NCBI GenBank assembly: GCA_000320605.2
Contig: KB445798.1
Span: forward strand, 500,439-564,438
From: Gelatoporia subvermispora B
Lineage: Eukaryota; Basidiomycota; Agaricomycetes; Polyporales; Gelatoporiaceae
DNA: 64,000 bases
Reading direction: 5' to 3'
Below the pieces are notes generated by a model. The model had not been told where the DNA came from. It did no database searches and saw only the letters and a program-made list of their open reading frames with translations. Position numbers and translations under genes: made by a program. This document shows, piece by piece, positions 10,375-23,134 of the stretch; position 1 is the first letter of the stretch, and each line of letters starts with the position of its first letter.

Positions 10375-12911
10375 GTTACTTTGATTGAAGAAGATGTTTA
10401 ATAGGGTGAAGAAGACGTTGCTTCTAACAAGTTGTGAATAGATCTTTGTCATATCTTGCAGTTACTACGGCGGATACATGCTGCCAGGTTTTAACGAGGA
10501 TGGCATAGCGTGAATACAGTTGGTCGAAATGGCCGTTCGAATGTACAGTTTAATGCAGTATGAGCCGCATAGAGCACATCGGCAAAGATCGTAACTTTGA
10601 TTAGGGAGAGAAATACGGAAATAAACATACACAAAAGGCATACACACCGAGCCGGGCTTCTCGGCGCAAGCTGGATGCGGTATGCTCGAGGTCCGAGCTG
10701 AGGTATCGCTTTGACATTCACCGCATAGATAACAGATCCATCAGAATCCTTCGGCCTGAGAGGACCTTGTAACATGACGAGCTTAAGTACCGTGATAACA
10801 ACAAGATGGAAAGCGCGAGCTACCAGCGCTTTTGTGGAGCGCCATGTGTGTCTAGGACCCTGACTAAAATAAACCCTCGGTTGTGGTGGAGCATCTGAAA
10901 GAGGCCGACGGGTGTGACGTATCAGAGGGACAGGATGCGGAAGAGCTTGGGTTACCGGTATCTGAAGCGAAGTGAATAGTCTTCTAATCTGTCACCGTAG
11001 GGCCTCTCCCGCGATGTCGCGGCCAGCAACATCAGGCAACAATGATATCCATGAGCTTGCGTGCATAGCGCTTCGAGGGGGAATGCTACTGGACACAAAG
11101 CAGAGATATGAGCTGTCTCACCTTTGCGCTTGTACTCCGAGTCGCATTTCCAACACGTCTCCGGATCATGATTCAAGAGTACTCCACACATAAGACTCAT
11201 CACTGCAATTCGAAGCTCTTGTGCACGCAAAGAAGAGTGCGTGTCTGAGAATCTGATATTAGGAGGGCACTCTGCAATCAGTGGGGCTCTTTCGATAAGG
11301 CAAGCACAATTTTCAAGCACTAATTTGAGTATTGAGAGTCCATATCGCGCATCATGAGAGGGACAGACTCGTTGAAAGTGGCTTCGAAAGAGCCTTATGA
11401 TCATCACCTTCGTGCGCGTCAGTTAACTTGGTGGCGCATTCCCCATCCGGCTCGATCGCGGTTTGGGTTGATTGCGCTTGGAAACATTGGATCGTAACAC
11501 TCAAGAGGAGCACCCGCTGCCCGTGTATGCATCTCTCTGCCTTTGGTCTTGAGAGTGGATCCTGAGTCTTAGAGGCACGCGTCAGGAAGATGATGCAAAT
11601 AGAAACAAATGAGTGTTGACATTTTGACGTCTTTCCGAGTCAGTAAGCGCCCTGAAGGCAGCAAAGGTGGTAAAGTCCTCCTCCCACGGGACCCATTTTC
11701 CCGCGTCTCGCTTTGACAGCCCAAAGCCGGATTAACGGGCGTCTACCGACCTCAACAGACGTAAAAGCGGGGAAAGCATAGATAAGTTTTTGCTGATGGC
11801 CACATTGTGTGTGCATTTAGGACCACCTTGCGCAGTTACGAAGCTAGCAGTCGTGTCACGCCGTGAAGCTCGTGGTGGGTGAGCGAACATCGACATCTGC
11901 CTGATAAACCAAGTGAGGTGAGCTTGGACCCTCTGGGTCTGTCAGATAGTCTGACGGTATGTTATCCTATGCCGGAAAATGCCTCAAGACGAGCGTCGGC
12001 CGGGATGGCGGTTGAGCACTGCTATACCGCTGTTCACGATTTCTGATGCTCTTAGGCCGCCCCTCAGCGCTCAGCTCGCGTACTAGAGACTCGAAAAAGA
12101 CTTGAATGCATGTTGGTAAATTGCACCTGGGCATGCTTGCATTCATAGTATTGACATTGAACACCAAGCCTGAGACAGAACTCCTCAAATCTACTCCCCC
12201 CTTGACAGATTGCTATAAGTTGTAGAGTGTGACTGCGATCGACTGGTCGTTGCAAGGTAAGTAGCTGTGGGTCTCTAATATTTACACCTCTGGTTTCAAG
12301 CCCACGGCATCTGGTCTCTTCCAGGTCCCCGCTACCACATATGGACGTCTAGCAAGCGTGCATGTGGCAAATACCGCTGGCAAGGAGCTTGATCACATCG
12401 TCGGTCCATAATCTACTAGATGGTACGCCTCACTATTTCGCATGTCAGCATCTATCACGCAACCCCTTCTGATCATCCAAAAGCATCCGCGTGTGTGAGA
12501 TTCTATCATGGACTTATCATGAACTTCATCATTCTTTCACTGAAACAGAGCCGCGCGCTCAAACTTCGCCAGCGTATTCTGATACGTTTTGCCTTCTGAT
12601 TTGGAGCGATGAGCAACTGTATACGATTTCCTGGTGTGGTCAACTATTTTCCGGCTGTTCGACTGAGATGAATTCGAAGTCGGAGGAACCCTGCGGCGTA
12701 CTTCTTGTCTAGGGCCTGTAAGTCCCCTGACACTGTAAGTCCCTGGATGTGTCTAAGGTACATGCTGCCTCTCGAGGTGGTAGGACTCGTCCTAGCGTTT
12801 GAATTAGAACAGGGTTGGTGTCCTTATCCGCAGCTATATGAAAGATGGTAATAACACATCTGACAACCATCTTCGAGCTATATATACGTACCTGTATCTC
12901 AGTCCGCCGAT
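10375..12911. other. 2.5-kb spacer with no recognisable gene
   Basis: A minus-strand open frame of 151 codons (10952-11407) and several shorter frames were read. None has a recognisable domain, membrane pattern or conserved splice joins. The sequence just before 12912 should contain the promoter of the UbiA-like gene. Confidence 0.45.
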
Positions 12912-13973
12912 GTGGCAGTCTCCGAACGTGTATATACTCATATGGCCGTGCCAGACGCGATTCGCCACGGCACGTATTGGCTGTACACCCTGTTTCTTTT
13001 CACTAAGTCAGACATCAAAACCACCGTAATTCCCATAGTATGTGCACGACCACTGGACTCACCGTTTGCTCACCACGCCCCAGACCTTCTTCGCCGCTGC
13101 CACTGCACCCGCTCCATCGATAAATCTGCTCATACACTCTGCTTTTTGGATCTGGCTCCATGTTCTCCAATTTGATGTCTCTAACCAGACTCTCAAACCC
13201 GAAGAGGATGAACATAACAAGTGCGACAGACCACTCCCATCGAGACGTATAACGCTCGAAGCGGCTTATGTGCTGCGATGGACCCTGGTGCCGATTTGCT
13301 GGTTGTGGTCGGCCATGTATAGCGTCAGAACATTATACTCGAGTATCGCACTGGTCGCCTTGACCATTCTGTACAACGAATGCGGTGCACATGCCGCACA
13401 CTGGGTTTTGCGTAACTGCGTGAATGCAGCCGGTTTTGCGGCATTTGAATTTGGCGCCACGCTAGTAGCAAGTAAGTAGCGACTCTGTGATATGACCTGG
13501 TCGTTGCTAACGAGCACCCATCTGATAGTCATGGACCACCAAGCCTTGGACAGCACGGCAATCCTCGCCACTTGTGTTAGTGCTGGCATTTTTGCCACGA
13601 CAATTCAAACGCAAGACTTCAAGGACGTACACGGCGATCGCATGATAGGAAGGCGTACTCTTCCGATCATCCACCCATCCATAGCACGTCACACAGTACT
13701 CGTCGGACTCTGCATGTGGTCCTTGATCCTGGCTTTTATTTGGGGCCTGGAGATGAATGCTCAGCTAGTGTTTCATGGGCTGTCCATGTTTGTTTCGTAC
13801 CGTTTCTTCATGTATCGGACTCTTGCAGAAGACCAGATCTCCTTCTACTGGTATAATGTGAGTCCCATATAGTCTCAGTGTGCGAGAAGCCGGTTTGAAC
13901 CCATTTTCAGATCTGGCTCTCCATCGCACACGCTCATCCGGGATACTATCGTCATTTGAGCTCCCGGCGGTGA
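12912..13973 (+). CDS. UbiA-superfamily membrane enzyme (putative terpene cyclase or prenyltransferase)
   Basis: Exons 12912-13037, 13084-13471, 13529-13857 and 13911-13973 join in phase to 301 codons plus TGA, a normal size for the family. The first Asp-rich region is SNQTLKPEEDEHNKCDRPLP and the second is DFKDVHGDRMIGRRTLPI; these positions bind Mg-diphosphate in UbiA enzymes. Hydrophobic helices surround them. In the first motif the canonical middle Asp of NxxxDxxxD is Lys, leaving Asn and the last Asp; I believe this variant also occurs in other basidiomycete members. Some UbiA-family fungal proteins (for example Fma-TC of fumagillin biosynthesis) cyclise farnesyl diphosphate, while others transfer prenyl groups. 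Neighbouring P450, GMC and OYE genes favour a biosynthetic role. I take this as the likely core enzyme; which of the two reactions it performs is inference. Confidence 0.85.
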
Positions 13974-14924
13974 ATGTTTGATTGACAGTAGCAACAGTAG
14001 CATCGAGAACTTTCCTGGATGTAGAGTATCTGTGTGGATGGTAAGAAGAGGAAAGTCGAGCTGCAATTCTGTACGAACACTGGCAATGAGATGTCCGTCC
14101 TCTGGTGGAGTCTTATCTCAGACCGAGTTTGAGTGACTTGAACCGTTCAAGAAGTTCCCCTATCACAGTGGCCTTGCGTAAGTAGTAAATCTGCACCCGC
14201 GTTCGGACGTTTCGTGTCCCTTTGTCAATATTGATGCGAACATTGTGAGTAGAGACATGCAAGAAGCGCAATACTCTATAATCTGGGGAAGGATCACCTT
14301 TTGCTCCTGGGGAGCATATACACTGTTTGTGAGGCATAATCGGCTTTGTGTCAAAGGGATGGTCAAGACGCTTTTGATAGCCTAGCCGCCCTATTGTCGA
14401 ACACTTGCAATATTTACGCAAGTAATATACAATCGACATAGCATTGCCCAAAAAGCAGAACTATAGACGAAGGAACATGAACTGCATATCGCGCTAGAAC
14501 TGATGTAGTGGCATATAAGATGATTACCAGCTTTTCGTGCCAGGGGGACAAGAGGTCCCGAAGTAATTATCAGTGTGTCAGCTTCAGCGTCGCAAATTTA
14601 TACATGGCCACGCATCATGCGCCGCCCATCTTCGCTGGCTGGCTTGTAGTTCATGGTAACATCCGCGTAGATTCACCATGTTAAATTACTCCATAAGCAC
14701 ATGTTCATCTTGGCCAAAAGTAACATGTGCCTTCCTCTACGAGTGTGGCCCTCTCCTCTGAGCCGAGATTCAGGTTACTGATTGCTGAAGAGTCCCAAGT
14801 TCATATCTTAATTGTACAGATCTTGTCGATATAATTAGCAAGGGAAACACGGATCCCATAACCGGCTAACTTTGGTCCCAGAATCATATTCTCTACGTTT
14901 AGCATAATTTGATCAAGAGGGTTA
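13974..14924. other. Convergent spacer between UbiA-like and P450 genes
   Basis: The two genes end facing each other. About 950 nt without recognisable coding sequence, presumably both 3' untranslated regions and terminators; no motif assigned. Confidence 0.4.
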
Positions 14925-17115
14925 TCATGCGACGCCTTCCCCAGCTCGGAGCCGTACAAGTTGTGCCTTGGTAGGAGAGCGAGGTAGAATGGAGCAGTTG
15001 AACGGTTTCGGGCAACTATGTATACTTATTAGGTATGACACATGCACAATGAGCTATTCACGAACCGAATAAGGTGTTGTGTGAAATCTTGTTTCACAAC
15101 GCCATCCCCAGGCGGCGCAATATCGAAAACCGATAGGATGGTCGCTATGAGAATGAACACGGAGTTCTCACCCATATGCTTCCCGGGGCATGCTCTGGTA
15201 TGCGCACCGTAAGCAAAGTTCACGGTAATGAAAGACAGTGCACATACCTGCGCCCAAATCCGAACGCCCATTGAGCTGGATCAACCACCGTTTCAGCTGG
15301 ATCCATGAATCTTTCAGGAATGAATCTCTCTGCATCGTATTTCGATTTCGTATCGTAAGCTATTGCCCTAAAGCCGAGTTATGCGTATTCATAATGTTAA
15401 CGGCATAAAGACACACCAGACATTTGGGACGACTATGGTGTTCCTTGGGATGTAGAATCCTTTATAGAAATCGTCATGAGCTGTACTCCGAGAAAGACCT
15501 GCTCATTCCAGTAATACAGCAAAGCCGTAATCTCAATATGAGAGGATAAACGCACCCAGTGGAAGGACCGGTTGCCATCGCATGGTCTCCTTGATGACTG
15601 CATTTACGTACGGAAGGCGATGTCGGTCATCAATTCGTGGAAGGCGATCCTCATCAATGACAGTGTCTAGCTCAGCTTGAGCGATCCTCTGTTTATCGCG
15701 ATTGAGAGCCATAGCCATAATGAACGTCAAAACGGTCGCATAAGTCTGGGATAACATGTCAGTAGACCCTTCATCGAATGTATGCTATTTTCTTCACTGT
15801 TTCTGCACCAGCTGTAAGGCATTGAGATAAATCCGAAGAAATTGCGAGCTGATACGGATGGGCATACCTCCGAACATAGCTCCCCCGACCCACATTACGT
15901 ATTTCTCAAAATCAGGCATATGAAGTGGTGGAGATTTCATGAGCCGAAGGGTCAACGATGGCAAGATGGTTCCTTTTCCCTGGGCCTTGTTAATCAACTC
16001 AGAAGGACTTCAGTGACAATAATTACCATTTCTTGTTTGACATGCTCAAACGGCTGAGTTTGGAACTCAAAAAATGCCTCTTTTCCTCTCCGCAGCTCAC
16101 GTTGAAAGGGAACCCAGAGAGGCGCATATTTAACTGCTCTTTGCTTCAGCTGATATTCTTGCAATGAATACTGAGACATCATACTTACGGAGAGGTATCA
16201 TGTCACACGCATAATTACCAGGGATGAATGTCTTCCTGGCGAATTCAGCAAAACGTTCTCCATTCATGATACACTATCACGCGAGCTCTGTATCAGAGAT
16301 ACGAGCAACAGATACATAGACTCATTTACCTCTGTTTGAAACGGGGATTTACGGATCCCGTAGGTGACAGCTATAATCATTCTGCCAGCGCTCCTGCCGG
16401 CCAGCCAAGCCACACTCAATTCAGCTCCAGACGTTACGTGATAATGTAACTTACATTCTAACGAGAGTGAAGAAATCCTGTGGTGTCTCGAGGAAAGCTT
16501 GTGCTAAGGATGCTGCAATATCCTCTTGAAGGATGGCATACTCCTTTATTTGCGCCGGGCCAAGTGCCACATGTGCGAGCCTCCGGTGCGCACGCCACTC
16601 TGGCCCGTAAGGAAGAAGAATCATACTCTTGACAGACAGATTAAAAAGATGAAGTTACTGACGTACTAACGCACTAACCTCTCCAAATCCCATAAGAACG
16701 CCTCCGGAAACAGATGTCGGTCGATGTGAGTATGACGCAGCCCTTGCACCAAACAAGTCATTGATTGTATCGAGATCGTTGAGAACCATGACGCGTGACC
16801 CAAGACCTTGAAGCATGAACATGTTACCTTGAACATCAGTCAGAGTGTTGAAGGACAGAACGTAAAAGCATGCGATGCACCATACTGTTCGCGGTAGCGC
16901 GTAAATATGCGATGGGCGTCGTGTCGTGTGATGTCGAATATCGTGCCGACGAGGAGCGAACCGCGTGGTCCAGGAGGCAAGGGGTGTCCTTTTGAAGCTC
17001 GCAGAAATCGGTATTGTCGCCATAAGAGATTCATCACACTGCCGAAGAGAACACAGAATACGATGTACACATATGGCATATGTGCGGAAAGCAACATGAC
17101 AGAGAATGCAGCCAT
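14925..17115 (-). CDS. Cytochrome P450 monooxygenase
   Basis: Membrane-anchored haem monooxygenase. The N-terminus at 17115 has a hydrophobic anchor followed by the proline-rich hinge [19 protein letters not shown]. The K-helix ExxR is [13 protein letters not shown]. The haem-binding signature [18 protein letters not shown] appears once the 53-nt intron 15195-15247 is removed; that intron falls between the second Arg and Ala-Cys. A further intron gives the C-terminal [18 protein letters not shown] ending at TGA (14925-14927). An I-helix region with EGSTDMLSQ precedes the K-helix. The reconstruction resembles the long-chain basidiomycete CYPs of natural-product clusters. Likely role: oxidising the cluster's terpenoid skeleton. 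I did not verify every middle exon. Confidence 0.88.
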
Positions 17116-17916
17116 GACATTTGAGGGGTATCGAAACGTCCCCCGGGCATCTTATACTCAGTCTGAACTACCACGTCAGAACTGTGGATGTCGGAGACAT
17201 CCTCGGTCCCAACTCAGAGCCCCAAACGTACATCATGCTTCTGAATGGCATGCGCCTGAGATATCTTGAATACATCCAGGGACTGGCAGCGTCAGGGGAG
17301 CCACACGTCCAAAAAGAGGAGTGCGACGAACATTGCTTCAAGCACATGCTATCCCGGAGCCGGATCCGACAGATGGCGTGATTCAACCACGCCATAGAGT
17401 AGTACACAGACAGTGAGTTCCTGAGATGGGTGTGATTGTGCGCCCAAGAAGCCCCGGTACATCTTGGCGTATAATTTGAGCTGGGAAAAGGAAGCGACGA
17501 AGTGGTGCGTAATTGCATAATGAAATTTCACACGACCTCGAGGCTAACCGTGCATGATAAGAAGGTGGTTCATGATGGAAGTCGGCCAGAACCTCGCATA
17601 TTTGTTCGATGTTCCAGAAAGTGCATCAGGCGTGGAAAAGATGCCCTGAAGAATGCCATGACATTCAAGGTACTTCACACCAATATCTACCAATTGTGCA
17701 TACAACGAATTTCGGAGCGTGACACGAAACGATTCCTATAGTAATCGGCGTTCGATAGTGGAAGAGAATGCTTATTCTTGGCGCCAAATGGAGCTACTGT
17801 AGATTGGGCTGCATCCAACGACGTCTCTCTCGTATGTAGTGGTCCAGGAATCCATCGAGAATGGCCAAAAGTGGTTTTGGCCGAGACAGTAAGATGCCCC
17901 CGTCCCGTCCACGCGT
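17116..17916. other. Spacer between GMC and P450 genes, both on the minus strand
   Basis: 800 nt upstream of the P450 start and downstream of the GMC stop. Short open frames only, with no motif. It presumably carries the P450 promoter. Confidence 0.4.
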
Positions 17917-20900
17917 TCACATGTCAGCCTTAATTATATCGGCAGCTATGGTCTTGTTGGAAAGGATCACGGACCTCGTAGATTAACGTCTCACCTTGCT
18001 CAGCTAAACTATATGCCACAGCTGCATCCAGCAGGGAATACAAGACATCCGTGAGCGCAAGATAGAACGAAGAGCGCCGAGCGTACCCTGTGTGTGACCT
18101 CCAACGTGCAGCGGAATGATTCCGATGTCGACGACGCGAATGTTCGTCGTGCCATATACCTAGAGCAGAAATATCGACATAGAATGGGATCTTTTGGATA
18201 CCAGTACCATATGTGCACACGGTACCTACCTTCAGCTTTGCGTCAACGACGCCATCATCCTCCAAGGGTAGCATCGAGCAGGACCCCACAGTGTCTGAAA
18301 AAATGGAATACAGCTGACGTTAGACTGAGAGACCGCATGCGTCATACGTACTTACGATATGTCGTGCTAATCGTGTCCTTCAACCACTCTAATGATACTA
18401 CGCTTTGCAACCGTATGACGATGCACGAAAATTCCGACGCACCAGCAATTTGCTCGTCCGTTTCTACCTGCGGGCCCGGGTACACTTCGGTTCCTGTAGC
18501 TTTCTTAGATTGTGTCCATGTATGGAATATAACTCCGTACCTGATAAAAGACCTGCGAGTGGCTCGGTGTGAGCAATGCGGCGGGCGAACTTGACCAGTT
18601 CCACCATTGTGATCAGATCTTTCAAGACTCCGCAGTTACATTCCCTGCACCGCAAGAGAAAAACGCTAGGAGCCAGGACTCACCATACGGCTGTTCGAAG
18701 ATGCGCGGGTCAATTACTGGCTGCATGCGAAAATCATTTGAACGAATATGCTGTAGTTGGGCTGAGACATCTACGTTACGTGTCAGATTCTAGGAGAGCT
18801 CACAATAGACCCGCGAGAGAATGGGTTATTGAGGGCCAGTACGAGTGACATATGCCTCTTGGTTGGATCGAGAATCGCTGGTGAGTTCAAGGATTGGTTC
18901 AAGATAGATTTTACTGGCAACGTGTCTGTCACGTACTGGGGCGAGTGACTCCTCCTGGGGTAACTACAATCTCTAGGCTTGGTGCCTTGTCCCTGAGATG
19001 CTTAAGCTGTAGTTCGTACTGCTTCCGAAGGCCACTCGAGTACACATCATTCTCGAAGCCGGTTCGAATGGTATCCTCAACACTATCTTGGATTACAGCA
19101 GCATTGGGACACACTGTGTGGAGCGGGAGGAATACAACCCCAGTGTGTAGCATGTTGAATGCGCCTTGGCCGGAAGAGCTATCAATTCGTAGCTCAGCAG
19201 AGTGGACGTTTCATCTGTCCATGTCTTGGTAAACTCACTGGAGCGAGAGCTGCTGTGCAGCTTCCTCTGGACATAGGAGTGAATCCGTTGTCTGAAGCTG
19301 GTGCCCGCTATATTCGGAGCCGATCACCTCTGAAGAGTTACCCAGCAATATGAATCCCAGCACACGGGGAGAGTCGTGAATACTTACGATACGTGACGCC
19401 AGTATAGAGGTGCTCCTGGACGTTGGTACCAACTCCGGGGAGGCTGAGCTGAACATCTATCCCAGCCTTGAGCAGCACTTCAGGGTCACCAATCCCTGAG
19501 AGCTCGAGAATCTATTCAGCGTCGTAGATCATCAGTGGGGGGCGGCTTCGCAAGTCTTGAGGCTATTTTTCTCACCTGCGGCGACATGATAGCGCTACTC
19601 ATGAATGTGCTTGTCAGTTATCCATCCTTTCTGCAAACGCTAAAGGTAGGAATCAGACACTCACCCCGCACACAGTAATACTTCCTTCCTCGCGCTGGCT
19701 TCAAATAGCTCCCCATCATGCATGAAGTGGACGCCTGTTGCCGTGATGGTACCATCGCCGTTTGTGCTGACACGGATTCGTGAAACCTGAGCATTGACAA
19801 GCACGGTGAGGTTGTTTCGTGAAGCAACCGGTTGATAATACATCTAGAGGACGCTGTCCGTGAGGCTCCTCTGAGACGCCGGGACAATCACTCACATTCG
19901 CAGAGTAACTTCGTGTGTGTGTGGTGGGATCAAGTGTCGCTGCGATTGGAGCAAATCCATTGGTCTACGAAAAGGACGAAACATGTCAACGTGAGATGCA
20001 AAGTCGAACTGGAGAACCGTTTTTCGTCACCAATCCTGAAGACTGAATCACAAAGGGATGAACCACAGATCAGCCTAGTCCCTTGATAGAGGAGTAAGTG
20101 ACATACAGAGTCAATGAGGACTGGCACACCATGCCGCTTAAATGCCTGGATAGTCTTGAGACAACGTGTCCTATATTTCACCATCCTTTTATGCAGCAAA
20201 TACCTCCAACGCAGGCCTCTCTAGACCGGAAATAACACTTGGAAAAGATATCGCCAGTGGGCCTCAACGCCGTCCGTTCAGCAAGAATTCGGGTCTGAGA
20301 AAACCAGCTCACCATTTTCGCCGCGATGAGCCATGTCATATGTCAAAATGTCCAAGTCGTGACCGGGTGGGATGAACCTTGGCAGCCACTTGTCTAAACA
20401 GCCATCGCAGCGCAAGGTTTGAGACAACACCTGCATACCTCTCCGCCTTCTTCAAGTATTCCTCGAATGAGTTCCAGTTCCAGCCGGAATTTCCCAGCTC
20501 GCTGAGGGCTGTCACAACGAAACGTAGTCAATGTAGGCGAGCCACAGCTGGACATTGTACAAATATGTACCATCCAGATATTCTCTAGCGGGTATATTCC
20601 ACAGTTGGAAGTTGATAGCCGAGCTTCCTCCCAGACATTTGCCTCTGCATATCATTATCCGAAAATGAGGTCATTGATGAGGATATCCATTGTAGGCGAT
20701 AGAACGGGCGACCCACCTAGGCCATTGATAAATGCGATTATTCGAGTACTCTTGCGGAATCTGCACCAGATAAGAGCGCAACACGCCAATGAGACATACA
20801 CGTACTGTGCTGAAGGACCAATCGTAATTAGGGTCATTGATCACTTTTCTACGCATAGCAGGAATAACTAATGCCGAAGAGATTTATTTCTGCCTATATC

Positions 20901-21200
20901 TATCTGAGTGAAAGATAGAGGAACCTACGTATCTTGGTGTCATTGAGACAAGCGTTTCCTGCCTCAAGGACTAAGACGCGGATGCATTTATCCTCAGAAA
21001 GTCGAGTGGCCAACACGAGACCACACGTCTATAGTGCTTTGATTACGATACAGAAAAGGCGGCCAGACATAGTTAAAACTGACTCCTCCTCCTGAAGATA
21101 AAGATGAGATGAGCTAGGGCACGTATCATTCTGGCAAACACCAACCGACGATGATGTAGTCAAATTCTTTACCAGCTACATCTGCTATAGCTACCACCAT
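17917..21200 (-). CDS. GMC-family FAD oxidoreductase (aryl-alcohol/glucose oxidase-like)
   Basis: FAD-dependent alcohol oxidase or dehydrogenase fold. Start MVVAIADVAGKEFDYIIVG; after two introns the ADP-binding loop reads VGGGTCGLVLATRLSED and continues to VLVLEAGNACLND. Further blocks: IYQWPR then a SSAINFQLW stretch, SGWNWNSFEEYLKKA, RKEVLLCAGSIMSPQILEL with SGIGDPEVL (GMC signature 2), and LPGVGTNVQEHLYTG. Near the C-terminus HTVGSCSMLP carries the catalytic His, and IRVVDIGIIPLHVGGHTQ carries the second His. The last exon reads AEQAADIIKADM before TGA (17917-17919). No in-frame stop was met in the exons reconstructed. Neighbouring P450, OYE and UbiA-like genes suggest oxidation of a pathway alcohol. 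The exact substrate cannot be read from sequence. Confidence 0.87.
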
Positions 21201-23134
21201 GCTTGCTGGATGTGCGTACGTAGCGGTAGGGGTAAACTCGTAAGTATTGGTCGTTTGCTGATCGTAACGATCCAGTTGGGAATATATCTTGAGCTGAGGG
21301 ATTCTGTCTCGGACCCTGAGTTCATCCTGGAACGCCGAGGATGCAGGTATACATAAATCACGGACGTAGATGATGAAAAAGAATGCGACGTCTTCCTCTG
21401 TTCTTGCATTGCCGTCGATTCTCCATTGGGCCTTTGTCATAGATGTCAATTGAACTCAGGTATCAATTGTCAACGGTGGTGTGCTCCAGGAAGCATTTCC
21501 TTCAGGGCCTAGTGACAGAAGCCACGCACACGATTAGGAACTACTGACGAAGTATGAGCGGGGTGACCGGAGGCCCGATCCCAGTGGCAATTGGTCGCCC
21601 AAGAGTCCCCGAGCATCATTCCACCCTCTGTCTCGTGCGAGTCGTTTCGTGTTACAGAATGCGGAAGCGCTACTCATACCATCAGGTAGTTCCAAACTAG
21701 AGAGCCCGAACGTACCTTCGATTGCTCATCAGGCAGATAGCCCTTCCGGCACAACCTTCGCGACGCTAATTCTGTGACAGCGCAAGAGGGTGCCCTTGAA
21801 CGCAAACACAACGTGTACTGATAGAAACACTGCTGAAAACAGCGTCCCCATCGACCGAGAAGTCGCTCCATATGCAATCAACCCAAAATACGATCATGCT
21901 GGATGATGAGTCCGCCACAAAGACAACTGGCGCGCGACACCAGCGCACTGACACTCGGCGCTCAGCCGAGGGATGGACTGTTGCGGAGATCGAAATTTCA
22001 TCTTCCTGCTTCGATGTTGCTGTTCTTCGAACCTATTGATGTAGCCGCATAGCACTCTGTTTCGAATCAGGGCGCAACCACATCCTCAATATTCCCCACG
22101 CGACTGCAAGTGCCGACGTGCAAATAGTTATCCTGCCCTGCTTCGTGGCTGAGGGGCATCCATCCATATTTCGCGTCGTGATATATCATATGCGAAACGT
22201 ATCATAACGAATGATCGGATGACGGCCGCACGAGTGCGCGTGCAAAGGCTGGAATCATTATCATCATTCTTACAATTCAGTCAGTCCAGGGCGTGTCCTG
22301 GGAAGCCAGTCTATTCAGCAACCGAAGACCCCGTTATCTGACCTTGACACATGGCGCTTTAAGATGTGAGAGATGTTCCAAAATTACCGTCGTTAGCCAC
22401 GTCATCGCGGGAGAAGCCCTCCGGTGATAGATTGCAGAATTTCAACGATTTCATGCGGAATTTTAGATATCGGTAACTCAAGCTTTTCCGTACCCTGTTT
22501 CTCTGATACGATGAGTTTCCGCGACCTCGTCCAGACGCTCTACACGAAAGATCCTGACGAATTCAAGGATCGTTGTCTCTGGCTCGTTGACAACCTACTC
22601 CGCTGGTACGTCGGTCGGGTGACCTCACTACAGATGTCATCAGTCGCCTTTTTTCGGCCCACAGCGCGAGCCGGTCCACGTACCGGATCCACTCTTCCAC
22701 TTCGCGCGTTGTCTCTCCGCATTATATCCTGTTTTCCCGCCCAAGGTCTATTATCTACGCGCTAGATGTCAGTACCGTGTTGAGAATTGGACCCCGGGCA
22801 GGGTCCTTTTCACAGATCTCACCGGGCAAATTCTTCCCCCGCAAACCGGCTTGTGCGTATGACCCCAGTGTATTTCTCTCTGAATTCCATCACTACCGCA
22901 ACAACATGAACCCATGACTGACCGCTGTGCGCCTTTCAGCTTTTGACAGTTCATTTCATCAATATCAATTGTATACGGTCTATCATATATGTCGATGTAG
23001 CTACCCTCTGATCGACAAATTCATCGGCGCGTAGTACGTAGCCTGACGAGTTTCATTGACACTGGACCGCTTGTGACCCTACACCAACTACAGTGATATT
23101 ATAGCCTAGAGCTATTGGATGCTGACACAAAGGT
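21201..23134. other. Spacer upstream of the GMC gene
   Basis: Mostly featureless apart from a possible small spliced gene at 22511-22917 (listed separately). It includes the GMC promoter. Confidence 0.4.
22511..22917 (+). CDS. Possible small spliced gene, unknown
   Basis: An ATG at 22511 opens MSFRDLVQTLYTKDPDEFKD, acidic and helical-looking. A GTACGT donor follows after CTCCGCTG, and an acceptor (GGCCCACAG) about 60 nt later restores an open frame to TGA at 22915-22917, about 115 residues in total. The second exon is open in more than one frame, so coding potential is weak evidence. No family recognised. It could be chance. Confidence 0.3.

Noticed and set aside
10952..11407. 151-codon minus-strand open frame between DUF6534-1 and the UbiA-like gene
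   Set aside because: No motif, no splice structure, and amino-acid composition unlike the real exons nearby; not supported.
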